From JAAYCI01 sp031548875 (GTDB lineage Bacteria > Bacillota > Clostridia > Oscillospirales > Ruminococcaceae), in the NCBI GenBank assembly GCA_031548875.1, contig JAVBQQ010000030.1:1-25850 (forward strand): 25,850 nt of DNA. The letters are read 5' to 3'. The position numbers and the translations under genes were made by a program. Below the pieces are notes generated by a model, which saw only the letters and a program-made list of their open reading frames with translations, was not told where the DNA came from and searched no databases. Shown piece after piece: positions 8,887 to 15,476 of this stretch. Each line of letters starts with the position of its first letter. Positions within the stretch are counted from its first letter, which is position 1.

Positions 8887-9351
8887 TTAGGCGTAGTCGC
8901 CCGGCGTCTCCTCCGTCTGTATCTCCACGCGGTTGCCGTCCGGGTCGGCAACATACACCACCCGCGTGATGCCGTCCGCCAGGCCCGGGGCGTGGAGCGG
9001 GTGTTCCGCCCGCGAGAGGATGGACACGTTGTTTTGCTTGAAAAATTCAATCATATCGTCAAATTTTTCGGGCGAAACACAAAGACTGAGATGTTTCGTG
9101 CCATAGGTGCCCCAGTACCCTTCGTTGGATAGGCTGCGCAGACCGGGAAAATCGAACAGTTCTACGTACTGGTCCCCCAGTTGCAGCCAGGCCATGCGGG
9201 CGTGGCCGTACTCAGGCAAAAAGCTGCTGCTCTCGCGCACCTTTTTAAAACCCAGCATCTCCTCCCACCAATCGATGCTGCGCTCCATATTAGAGCAAAA
9301 CACACCCACATGGTGCGGCTTCAATTCAAAAGGCCTACCCACCGTCTTCAC
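8887..9351 (-). CDS. VOC-superfamily (glyoxalase/bleomycin-resistance fold) protein
   Basis: The 154-residue product is a vicinal-oxygen-chelate protein with two beta-alpha-beta-beta-beta modules. Likely metal ligands are His14 (KPHHVGVF), Glu64 (QYVELFDF), His87 (TKHLSLCV) and Glu143 (GNRVEIQ). The ending ADPDGNRVEI is characteristic of the family. VOC members include glyoxalases, epimerases and ring-cleaving dioxygenases, so the reaction is not fixed; oxygenase chemistry is unlikely in an anaerobe. The start is a GTG preceded by GGAGG at six bases. It lies between the LysR gene (92 bases upstream) and the MFS gene on the same strand, and may serve the neighbouring aromatic catabolism as an isomerase or epimerase. 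That last point is inference. Confidence 0.88.
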   Translation of the reverse strand: MKTVGRPFELKPHHVGVFCSNMERSIDWWEEMLGFKKVRESSSFLPEYGHARMAWLQLGDQYVELFDFPGLRSLSNEGYWGTYGTKHLSLCVSPEKFDDMIEFFKQNNVSILSRAEHPLHAPGLADGITRVVYVADPDGNRVEIQTEETPGDYA

Positions 9352-9390
9352 CCCTGTCCTCCCGTAGATGCGTGACCGTGTACTGTCTCC

Positions 9391-9420
9391 ATCTTACAGG
9401 CCGGCGGGGCGGTTGTCCAA
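9391..9420 (-). promoter_or_regulatory. Possible promoter of the VOC gene
   Basis: On the minus strand TTGGAC (9415-9420), 18 bases, TAAGAT (9391-9396). The -35 hexamer and the 18-base GC-rich spacer are like those of the 10570 promoter, which may hint at shared control; the -10 is weak. Confidence 0.4.
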
Positions 9421-9443
9421 TGCCAAAACCGGACGATGAACTA

Positions 9444-10361
9444 TTACAAATGCGCATCATTGGGCACATCGTTCATCTCCTTGTTGAAGATGAACATCAG
9501 TTCATTGATGAACACGGGCAGCGAAGGGTTCTTGTTCGTTTTCAGCCAGGCGATGCTGATGACATGCTCGGTATTCAGCCGCACGAAGCGAAACGACTCG
9601 TTTGTGCGGTCGCGCGACCAAAAATCGTTTATCATGACACCCATGCCGTTCATCACGCTGGTAAGCACAGAATCCAGGTTGGGCAGCTGGCGGATGGTCT
9701 TGGGCTCAAAGCCGTGGGCCGCACAGTACCGGCGCACATTTTCCACCGAGTTGGGGGCCACCTCCTCCGCCTGCACCAGGAACACCTCGTCCTGGAAGTG
9801 CTGGGGCATAAGGCCCGGCTGGGAGGCCAGCGGGTGCGCCTGCGAATAGAGCAGTACGCTGGGCACGCGGGTAAGCTCCCGCACGTGTACGCCAGACACG
9901 TCCTGCAGCGAATCGTCCAGCGAGATGACCACGTCCACCTGCTCGTTCTTTAAAGAGAGGATCAGGCCCTTCAGCCCGCGCGTTTCCAGCAGCAGCTGTA
10001 TGTTGGGGTACTCCTTGCGGAAGATGTCCAGCATCTTGGGGAAGAAGGAGGAGACGTTCCAGCCGTCCAGGCAGCCCACCACCACGCTGCCCAGCTTTTC
10101 AGTGTTTGCCTCGCGTGCCTGGTGGCTAACGGTGTTCAGTTCGCTGCGCATCTTCATAAAAAAATCGTAGTACAGGTTGCCGGCCGCCGTGAGCTTGGTG
10201 GTGCGGGTGGAGCGGTCGAACAGGGTAAACCCCAGTTCTTTTTCCAACGCGTAGATCTGCCGGCTGATGGCCGGCTGCGTAACATACAGTTCCTCCGACG
10301 CCTTGGTGAAATTCAGCGTGCGCGCCACCGTAAGGAAATATTCCACCTGCATGCTGTTCAA
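9444..10361 (-). CDS. LysR-family transcriptional regulator, divergent from the flavonoid-type operon
   Basis: About 305 residues, the normal LysR length. The N-terminal winged helix-turn-helix reads MQVEYFLTVARTLNF, then ASEELYVTQPAISRQI, followed by the linker and a periplasmic-binding-like effector domain. I prefer the TTG start at 10361, which follows AGGGGG by eight bases; the in-frame ATG at 10352 would leave the ribosome site 17 bases away. The much longer upstream frame (to 10538) crosses the promoter and is rejected. A perfect TTGTG-N10-CACAA repeat at 10391-10410 overlaps its -10 region, so it probably represses itself. The divergent operon starting at 10643 is the natural target, with a flavonoid or breakdown product as possible effector (inference). 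Confidence 0.93.
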   Translation of the reverse strand: MNSMQVEYFLTVARTLNFTKASEELYVTQPAISRQIYALEKELGFTLFDRSTRTTKLTAAGNLYYDFFMKMRSELNTVSHQAREANTEKLGSVVVGCLDGWNVSSFFPKMLDIFRKEYPNIQLLLETRGLKGLILSLKNEQVDVVISLDDSLQDVSGVHVRELTRVPSVLLYSQAHPLASQPGLMPQHFQDEVFLVQAEEVAPNSVENVRRYCAAHGFEPKTIRQLPNLDSVLTSVMNGMGVMINDFWSRDRTNESFRFVRLNTEHVISIAWLKTNKNPSLPVFINELMFIFNKEMNDVPNDAHL

Positions 10362-10390
10362 GAAAGCATCCCCCTGTCCCGCGTAAAAAC

Positions 10391-10410
10391 TTGTGTATAG
10401 TATACCACAA
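10391..10410. promoter_or_regulatory. Candidate LysR operator overlapping the regulator's own promoter
   Basis: TTGTG (10391-10395) and CACAA (10406-10410) form an exact inverted repeat with ten bases between. This fits the T-N11-A form of LysR boxes. A minus-strand TATACT (10399-10404), the likely -10 of the regulator gene, is inside it. Confidence 0.6.
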
Positions 10411-10569
10411 ACTGACCATTTTTTGCATTCGTCGCATTTTTGCACTTGCCCCGGCAGTTGGTTCGGGGTTGCCGCGGAAGGCGATTCTGCCTCGTGGCGC
10501 GGGCAAAGGCCGCCGCGCACGACCGCGTGTTTATGCATTCAGGTAATCACTGGCTGCGCAAAAACCGCA

Positions 10570-10599
10570 TTGGACTTTTGCCCTCCGCCGCTCTATTAT
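10570..10599 (+). promoter_or_regulatory. Promoter of the beta-propeller/chalcone isomerase/reductase operon
   Basis: TTGGAC at 10570-10575, 18 bases, TATTAT at 10594-10599. Predicted start near 10606, about 37 bases before the first start codon. Confidence 0.65.
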
Positions 10600-10642
10600 G
10601 ATGTTAGATGTATCTGATTCTGGATAGTGAGGTATTCTCTGT

Positions 10643-12016
10643 ATGGATGTTCCTTTTTATGCGAAAAGCCCGGGCAATGAGGGCTATATCAAGAACCTGG
10701 AGGTCGTGGGATTCTCCGATCTTGGCGGTGTGTACGGCTTCCAGATGGCGCTGCACAAGACGGATGACGGCAGGTACTACATGTACGTCGGCTCGTTCAA
10801 GGGTCCGGGCCTCAACATCATCGACGTGACCGACCCTGCCGCCCCCCGCCGGGTGCAGTTCCTGGAGGTGTGCGACGGCGAGGTGTACAAGAAGCAGTCC
10901 ACCCCCAAAGTGCAGGTGGCCGACGGCCTGCTGGTGGTGGCGCTGGGCGGGGGCATCCCCTTCCTGCACGGCACCAAGTGGGAGGATAAAGCTTTGGGCG
11001 GCCTGCAGATCTACAGCCTGGCCGACCCCGAAAACCCGAAACTGCTCAGCCACTGGGAGACGGGGGTTGTGGACGGCATGGGCGTGCACCGCTTCATGTA
11101 CAATGGCGGGCCGTATGTGCATCTTTCGGCCGAGTGCCCCGGCTTTGTGGGTTTCATCTACCGCATCCTGGACATCAGCGACCCGGCAAACCCCGTGGAA
11201 GCCGGCCGCTGGTGGATGCCGGAGCAGTGGAAGGACGGCATGCAGGAGGGCAGCTTCCCGGTGGGCCACGACGCCGAAAAAGATTGGCCCATGCTGCACG
11301 GCCCGCCCTACGTGCAGGACGGCAAAGTGTACATGGCCTACTTTGCCGGCGGCGGCATCATCCTGGACGGCGCCGACCCCACCCGCCCCAAGAAGCTGGG
11401 ACAGCTGAAGGTCCAGCCGCCCTTCGCCGGCAAGTACGACGGCGCCCGCTGCCACACCTTCCTGCCTTTGCGCGGGCGCAACTTCGCGGTGCTGACGAAC
11501 GAGGGTGAGCGGTTCCCCTTCTTCACGAAGGAGAAGCTGGCCGAGGGCAAGCACAAGGGCGCCCAACCCATGAACAACCTGCACATGATCGATGTGAGCG
11601 ACCCCAGCGACCCCACCCTCGTGGCCGAGTTCCCCTACCCGGAGGTACCTGAAAACTTCCCGTACGAGAACTTCAACACCTGCGGCCTCGACGGCGCACA
11701 GGGCCCCTTCGGCCCGCACAACGTGCACGAGCCAATGGGCAAGCCCGGGCTGCAGGATGATCCAAATCTCGTCTACAACTGCTACTTCCACGCGGGTCTT
11801 CGCGTATACGACGTGAGCGACCCGTATTACATCAAGGAGATCGCCTATTTCATCCCGCCCAACCCCGAGAAACTGCTCTTCGATGTGCCGGTACCCGGCC
11901 CCATGCTGGCCACCACCGAGGACATTGTGGTGGACGACCGCGGGTACATCTACATCGACACCTTCCACGACGGCATGTACATCCTGCGTCTGAAAGAGGG
12001 CGTCGTGAAAAGTTGA
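10643..12016 (+). CDS. LVIVD-repeat beta-propeller protein, unassigned partner of chalcone isomerase
   Basis: The 457-residue product has no signal peptide, so it should be cytosolic. It contains about seven LVIVD-type strands with the D-x-x-D-P turn: LNIIDVTDP (57-65), LQIYSLADP (121-129), YRILDISDP (173-181), IILDGADP (239-246), LHMIDVSDP (313-321), LRVYDVSDP (386-394) and a degenerate last one near 445. This fits a seven-bladed propeller. Histidines recur in loop positions of successive blades (His149, His219, His271, His359/His362 in PHNVHEP, His383, His442) and could form a metal site, as in some enzymatic propellers; that is inference. GTGAGGT (10627-10633) is the ribosome site. It is the first gene of the operon, 37 bases before chalcone isomerase, so an enzymatic or substrate-handling role in flavonoid breakdown is likely. 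The exact reaction is unknown. Confidence 0.88.
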   Translation: MDVPFYAKSPGNEGYIKNLEVVGFSDLGGVYGFQMALHKTDDGRYYMYVGSFKGPGLNIIDVTDPAAPRRVQFLEVCDGEVYKKQSTPKVQVADGLLVVALGGGIPFLHGTKWEDKALGGLQIYSLADPENPKLLSHWETGVVDGMGVHRFMYNGGPYVHLSAECPGFVGFIYRILDISDPANPVEAGRWWMPEQWKDGMQEGSFPVGHDAEKDWPMLHGPPYVQDGKVYMAYFAGGGIILDGADPTRPKKLGQLKVQPPFAGKYDGARCHTFLPLRGRNFAVLTNEGERFPFFTKEKLAEGKHKGAQPMNNLHMIDVSDPSDPTLVAEFPYPEVPENFPYENFNTCGLDGAQGPFGPHNVHEPMGKPGLQDDPNLVYNCYFHAGLRVYDVSDPYYIKEIAYFIPPNPEKLLFDVPVPGPMLATTEDIVVDDRGYIYIDTFHDGMYILRLKEGVVKS

Positions 12017-12053
12017 TTCGACAGCAAAAAACGCACACACAAGGAGGAAGCGA

Positions 12054-12893
12054 ATGTCTTATGAAGTGAAGCCCATGCGCAGCCTGATATTTGTGGACCT
12101 GGCGCGCGAGGAGTACCGGCACCGCTTGCTGCACTGGCTCATCTACCACCACGTGCAGGACAGCATCTCCCAGTTCGGCCCCTATGTGACCAAATACGCC
12201 TTCTACCCCGCGCTGCCCGTGCCACCCGACGGCGACCGCTTTGGCACCTGCAAGATGCAGCTGACCGAGCACTACTGGCTGATGAGCCCCTTTGCACCCG
12301 AGGCGAAGGTGAAGGCGCTGACCGAGTTCTTTCCCATCGACGTGCTGCGCTGGCAGGGCAACATGCCCGACGCCGGGCCCGAACTGGACGGCGAGGAGAT
12401 GGATGCCGACACCGCCCGCGCTACCGACAGCGGCGAAGCGCGCCCCTTCCTCTTTGCCTTCGTGCCCATCTGGTGGGAGGACGACCTGAAGGGAAGCGAC
12501 CGCACCCGCATGGACGGCCCCAACTACCGCTGGCAGTGGGCCATCCGCCTGCCCGAGGGCGTGAGCGCCGAAGAATGCGACCGCTGGCTGTATAACGACG
12601 TGTTCCCGCTGTTTCAGGAGACGCCCGAGTGCACCCGCATCCTTACCAGCAAGGTGATGCAGGAGGTGAACGGCTGCCAGTACTACCGGGTGATGGAGAT
12701 GTGGTTCGACGGACCGGACGAGTGGCACCGCGTGGCCGTAGACAAGGCCGTGGACATCCCCAAGCCCGCCTGGGCGCAGACGTTCGCCTTCCCCTACCTG
12801 CGGCCGGTGCATAACATCCAAAGCCTGTTCGTGCCCGACGTGGCATACAGCGACAATATGACCCAGCATCGTGGGTGGATCACAATGCGGTGA
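12054..12893 (+). CDS. chi: Bacterial chalcone isomerase
   Basis: The 279-residue product matches what I remember of the chalcone isomerase of Eubacterium ramulus in length and in many blocks: PMRSLIF near the N-terminus, DSISQF, YVTKYAFYP, MQLTEH, the WWE-DLKG segment, PECTR, NGC and the C-terminal TMR. Bacterial chalcone isomerase is unrelated to the plant enzyme and is built from two ferredoxin-like (dimeric alpha/beta barrel) halves; the two halves are visible here at about 8-100 and 130-250. His33, in YHHVQDS, is at the place of the catalytic histidine reported for the E. ramulus enzyme. The reaction is reversible flavanone/chalcone isomerisation, with ring contraction of flavanonols also reported. 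AAGGAGG at 12041-12047 supports the start. It sits between the propeller and the flavin reductase. A generic EthD-like call is the fallback. Confidence 0.88.
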   Translation: MSYEVKPMRSLIFVDLAREEYRHRLLHWLIYHHVQDSISQFGPYVTKYAFYPALPVPPDGDRFGTCKMQLTEHYWLMSPFAPEAKVKALTEFFPIDVLRWQGNMPDAGPELDGEEMDADTARATDSGEARPFLFAFVPIWWEDDLKGSDRTRMDGPNYRWQWAIRLPEGVSAEECDRWLYNDVFPLFQETPECTRILTSKVMQEVNGCQYYRVMEMWFDGPDEWHRVAVDKAVDIPKPAWAQTFAFPYLRPVHNIQSLFVPDVAYSDNMTQHRGWITMR

Positions 12894-12946
12894 CATCCGC
12901 ACACTATAAACAAGCAATCACAAACCACACAATAGGGAGGACGACA

Positions 12947-13882
12947 ATGAAGATTCTGGGTATCTCAGGCGGCATGAAGGACGGCGCCAACGATTCCATG
13001 TGCAAAGAGGCGCTGATGGGCGCCAAAGAGGCGGGCGCGGAGATTGAATTTATCCGCCTGCACGACCTGAACCTCAAATACTGTACCGGCTGCGTGGCCT
13101 GTTCCGTCTCGCTGGTTTCGGGCAAGGGCAATGTCTGCTCCATCAAGGACGACGATTTCGATTGGCTGCTGGACAAGATGCTGGACGCCGACGGTATCCT
13201 CTTTGCCACCCCCATCTTCGAGAAGGGCGCCTCGGCCATCTTCCACACGATCATGGACCGCTTCGGCCCCCGTACCGACCGCGGCATGAACTTCATCGCC
13301 ACCAAGATCGCCGAGGAAAAGGGCGGCAAAGCGCCCGACCCGCGCCTTCTGCAGGACAAGGTCATCTCCTACATCGGCATCGGCGGCTCGGACTGGTTCA
13401 CCCGCATCCAGTGCGACCACGCCATGCAGGCGCTGTCGCCCGCCTGGAAGATCATCGACAACGAGGTGTTCTACTGGTCCAAGGCCATTATCCTGGAGGA
13501 CGAGAAGGTGGCCGCCATCCACGACATCGGCCGCCGTCTGGCCGAGGCCGCCAAGGACATCGAACACGCGCAGTACCAGGGCAAGGAGGGCGTGTGCCCA
13601 CACTGCCACGGCAATAACTTCTACCTGCAGGCCGGCACAAACGAGGCCATCTGCTGCCTGTGCGGCATTGAAGGCACCTTCGAGGTTGAGGGGGGCCAGG
13701 TCGTCTTCCACTTCGACAAGGAAAAGTGGGACAAACTGGCCCATGACACCCTTTCTGGCAAGCTGAAACACGGCGACGACATCCGCCAGAACGAGGAGGG
13801 CAATTTTGCCAACAAGGCCACCGACGAATACAAGGCTCGCGTTGCCAAATACAAAGCCTTCATCAGCGCCACAAAACCGTAA
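12947..13882 (+). CDS. Flavodoxin-fold FMN reductase with Cys cluster and C-terminal zinc ribbon; candidate flavone reductase
   Basis: The 311-residue product starts as an NADPH-dependent FMN reductase/iron-sulfur flavoprotein (MKILGISGG, then ATPIFEKGASA as a flavin loop). Cys46, Cys49, Cys52 and Cys64 give C-X2-C-X2-C-X11-C, near the 4Fe-4S pattern of iron-sulfur flavoproteins but with a longer last gap. After about residue 210 comes a zinc-ribbon-like module: CPHC (217-220) and CCLC (236-239). The start at 12947 follows GGAGG by six bases; the longer frame to 12875 overlaps chalcone isomerase and is rejected. Position directly after chalcone isomerase suggests reduction of the C2-C3 bond of flavones or flavonols, the step given to the flavone reductase of Flavonifractor plautii. 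I cannot confirm it is that protein without a comparison. A strong terminator follows, closing the operon. Confidence 0.85.
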   Translation: MKILGISGGMKDGANDSMCKEALMGAKEAGAEIEFIRLHDLNLKYCTGCVACSVSLVSGKGNVCSIKDDDFDWLLDKMLDADGILFATPIFEKGASAIFHTIMDRFGPRTDRGMNFIATKIAEEKGGKAPDPRLLQDKVISYIGIGGSDWFTRIQCDHAMQALSPAWKIIDNEVFYWSKAIILEDEKVAAIHDIGRRLAEAAKDIEHAQYQGKEGVCPHCHGNNFYLQAGTNEAICCLCGIEGTFEVEGGQVVFHFDKEKWDKLAHDTLSGKLKHGDDIRQNEEGNFANKATDEYKARVAKYKAFISATKP

Positions 13883-13900
13883 CTTTTCTTCCACGCCACC

Positions 13901-13932
13901 AACGGCCCGGACTTTTGTCCGGGCTGTTTTTT
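13901..13932 (+). terminator. Terminator of the flavonoid-type operon
   Basis: Twelve-base-pair stem (13901-13912 with 13917-13928, one G-U pair, core GGCCCGGAC/GTCCGGGCT), TTTT loop, then a run of six T (13927-13932), 19 bases after the stop codon. Confidence 0.92.
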
Positions 13933-14166
13933 GCATGCAGAAGCTTACACTCAACGCACAATTTCATGTAAAGGATTCTGCCTTTTTATTGTATTGAATT
14001 ACATTGATATAAGAAGCGCAGGGGAAAGATCACCAGATTTTTCGCGAGTTTTACAAGCACTCCAGCACTCACATCAATGCAAGTGTCTCGAAAATAAATA
14101 CGTTAATAGACACAGTATTTGTGCAGTATTGCTATTTGTCCACACGAAGGTTGTCCATTTCGCCAA

Positions 14167-14197
14167 TTGACTTTGCTAATTTTAATTATTATAATTA
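14167..14197 (+). promoter_or_regulatory. Strong promoter with an overlapping palindrome, upstream of the cyclase gene
   Basis: TTGACT (14167-14172), 17 bases, TATAAT (14190-14195). A 15-base palindrome TAATTAT-T-ATAATTA at 14183-14197 covers the -10 and could be a repressor site. The start codon is 62 bases further on. Confidence 0.78.
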
Positions 14198-14258
14198 CAA
14201 ATAGGATAATTGCAAATACTTCAAATCACCTACCACCAACCACAAGGAGGCAACCCCT

Positions 14259-15476
14259 ATGAGCGCCAACGTGAAAGTACTACAGACGAAACCCCGGCCC
14301 AACACCACCACCGAGGCCTTCGCGCCCGGCAGGATGATTTCATTCAAAACGAATCTGATGCCCGAGCCCACCTATTACTTTGGCAACAACATCATCCAGA
14401 ACCTGCCCGGGCTCTTGAAGGAACAGGAGTTCGACAAGGTCTTCCTTATCACAAACGAGGTGCTGAACAAGCTGTACGGCGACGAGATCTCCGCCATACT
14501 CACGGCCGGCGAGGTGAACCACGAGGTCGTCACCATCCGGGACACCGAGCACGACAAGAACTACGACAACCTGCAACAGCTGTGCGACACGCTGGTGGGC
14601 CGGTTCGTCACCAAGGGCTCCATCATCATCAGCTTTGGCGGCGGCTGCCTCACCAATATCGCCGGTCTCGCAGCCGGGCTCATCTTCCGGGGCATCCGTT
14701 ACGTGGAGATCCCCACCACCTTCATGGGCGTCACCGACAGCTGCCTGAGCAACAAGCAGGCCGTGAACGGTCGCCACGGCAAGAACCAGTATGGCATGTA
14801 CTACGCCCCCATCTTCATCTTTGGCGACACGCGCTACCTGCAAAGCGAGAGCCTGGCCGGGCGCAAGTCAGCCATCGCCGAGGGCATCAAAAATGCGTTC
14901 ATCAATGACGCCGGCCTGCTGCCCTACTACGAACGCGTGCTGGAAACGGCCGACCTCGACAACCTTGACCCCCTCACGCTGACAGAACTGGCCTACAACG
15001 TCATCCAATCAAAGCTTGCCATCCTGGCGCAGGACCCCAGCGAGAAGCTGTTCGCCATGGCGCTGGAATACGGCCACACATTCGGCCACGCCATCGAGTT
15101 CTTCTCCGGCGGCGCCATCCCGCACGGCATCGCCGTGGCCAAGGGCATGTGTGTGGCTGCCGAGATCTCCCACCGCCTAGGCTACATGAGCCGCGAAGAG
15201 GTGGACAAGCACTACCTGTTGTTTGGCGACAAACTGAAGCTGGACCTCACCATCCCCGAGAACATCTCTGTGGATGATATCATGGACACGATTTTGGCGG
15301 ACAACAAGAAGACGGTAAAGGGCGTAAAGTACGTGGTGCTGGAAAAGATCGGCAGCTGCTTGAACCCGGACGGCGATTTCCAGATCTGCGTGGACGAGGC
15401 GCTTGTGCGCGACATCCTGCAGCACCAGAACGAGAATGTGCGCCGCTATTTTGGAAAGGAGCAGATGGCATCATGA
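14259..15476 (+). CDS. Sugar-phosphate cyclase of the 2-deoxy-scyllo-inosose synthase type
   Basis: The 405-residue product belongs to the dehydroquinate-synthase superfamily: Rossmann glycine motif SFGGGCLTNIAG (125-136), metal ligands Glu208 (AEGIKN), His273 (YGHTFGH) and His289 (IPHGIAV). The 16-residue spacing of the two histidines is as in BtrC. The substrate block does not read GGKTGVN as in AroB but TDSCLSNKQAVN (159-170), followed by GKNQYGMYYAP and FGDTRYL. That is the pattern I remember in 2-deoxy-scyllo-inosose synthase BtrC of Bacillus circulans, which makes a carbocycle from glucose 6-phosphate with NAD. One oddity is HGI where the family usually has HGE. About 30 extra residues stand at the N-terminus. 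AAGGAGG at 14244-14250 fixes the start. It overlaps the next gene by four bases (ATGA), so the two are translationally coupled. Substrate and product are inference. Confidence 0.87.
   Translation: MSANVKVLQTKPRPNTTTEAFAPGRMISFKTNLMPEPTYYFGNNIIQNLPGLLKEQEFDKVFLITNEVLNKLYGDEISAILTAGEVNHEVVTIRDTEHDKNYDNLQQLCDTLVGRFVTKGSIIISFGGGCLTNIAGLAAGLIFRGIRYVEIPTTFMGVTDSCLSNKQAVNGRHGKNQYGMYYAPIFIFGDTRYLQSESLAGRKSAIAEGIKNAFINDAGLLPYYERVLETADLDNLDPLTLTELAYNVIQSKLAILAQDPSEKLFAMALEYGHTFGHAIEFFSGGAIPHGIAVAKGMCVAAEISHRLGYMSREEVDKHYLLFGDKLKLDLTIPENISVDDIMDTILADNKKTVKGVKYVVLEKIGSCLNPDGDFQICVDEALVRDILQHQNENVRRYFGKEQMAS

Larger units (their letters stand above)
13883..14258 (+). other. AT-rich intergenic control region before the cyclase gene
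   Basis: Apart from the terminator at its left end and the promoter near its right end, I see no gene here. Base composition is clearly more AT-rich than the flanking coding sequence. The longest open frame (13931-14170, 79 codons) has no ribosome site and an unconvincing composition. A long untranslated or regulatory segment upstream of the promoter is the simplest reading. Confidence 0.6.

Noticed and set aside
8658..9050. 130-residue N-terminal extension of the MFS transporter
   Set aside because: The extension is basic and low-complexity, covers the promoter and overlaps the VOC gene. The GTG at 8657 has a good ribosome site.
10604..12040. 478-codon minus-strand open frame opposite the beta-propeller gene
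   Set aside because: The plus-strand frame has clear LVIVD repeats, a ribosome site and an operon. The reverse frame has no recognisable domain.
12054..12893. Generic EthD-like or uncharacterised protein
   Set aside because: The fold is related, but the length, His33 and many sequence blocks match bacterial chalcone isomerase.
13931..14170. 79-codon frame in the AT-rich intergenic region
   Set aside because: There is no ribosome site, the composition is unusual for a protein, and it overlaps the promoter's -35.
14259..15476. Housekeeping 3-dehydroquinate synthase (AroB)
   Set aside because: The substrate block reads NKQAVN instead of GGKTGVN and no shikimate genes are nearby. The DOI-synthase type fits better.
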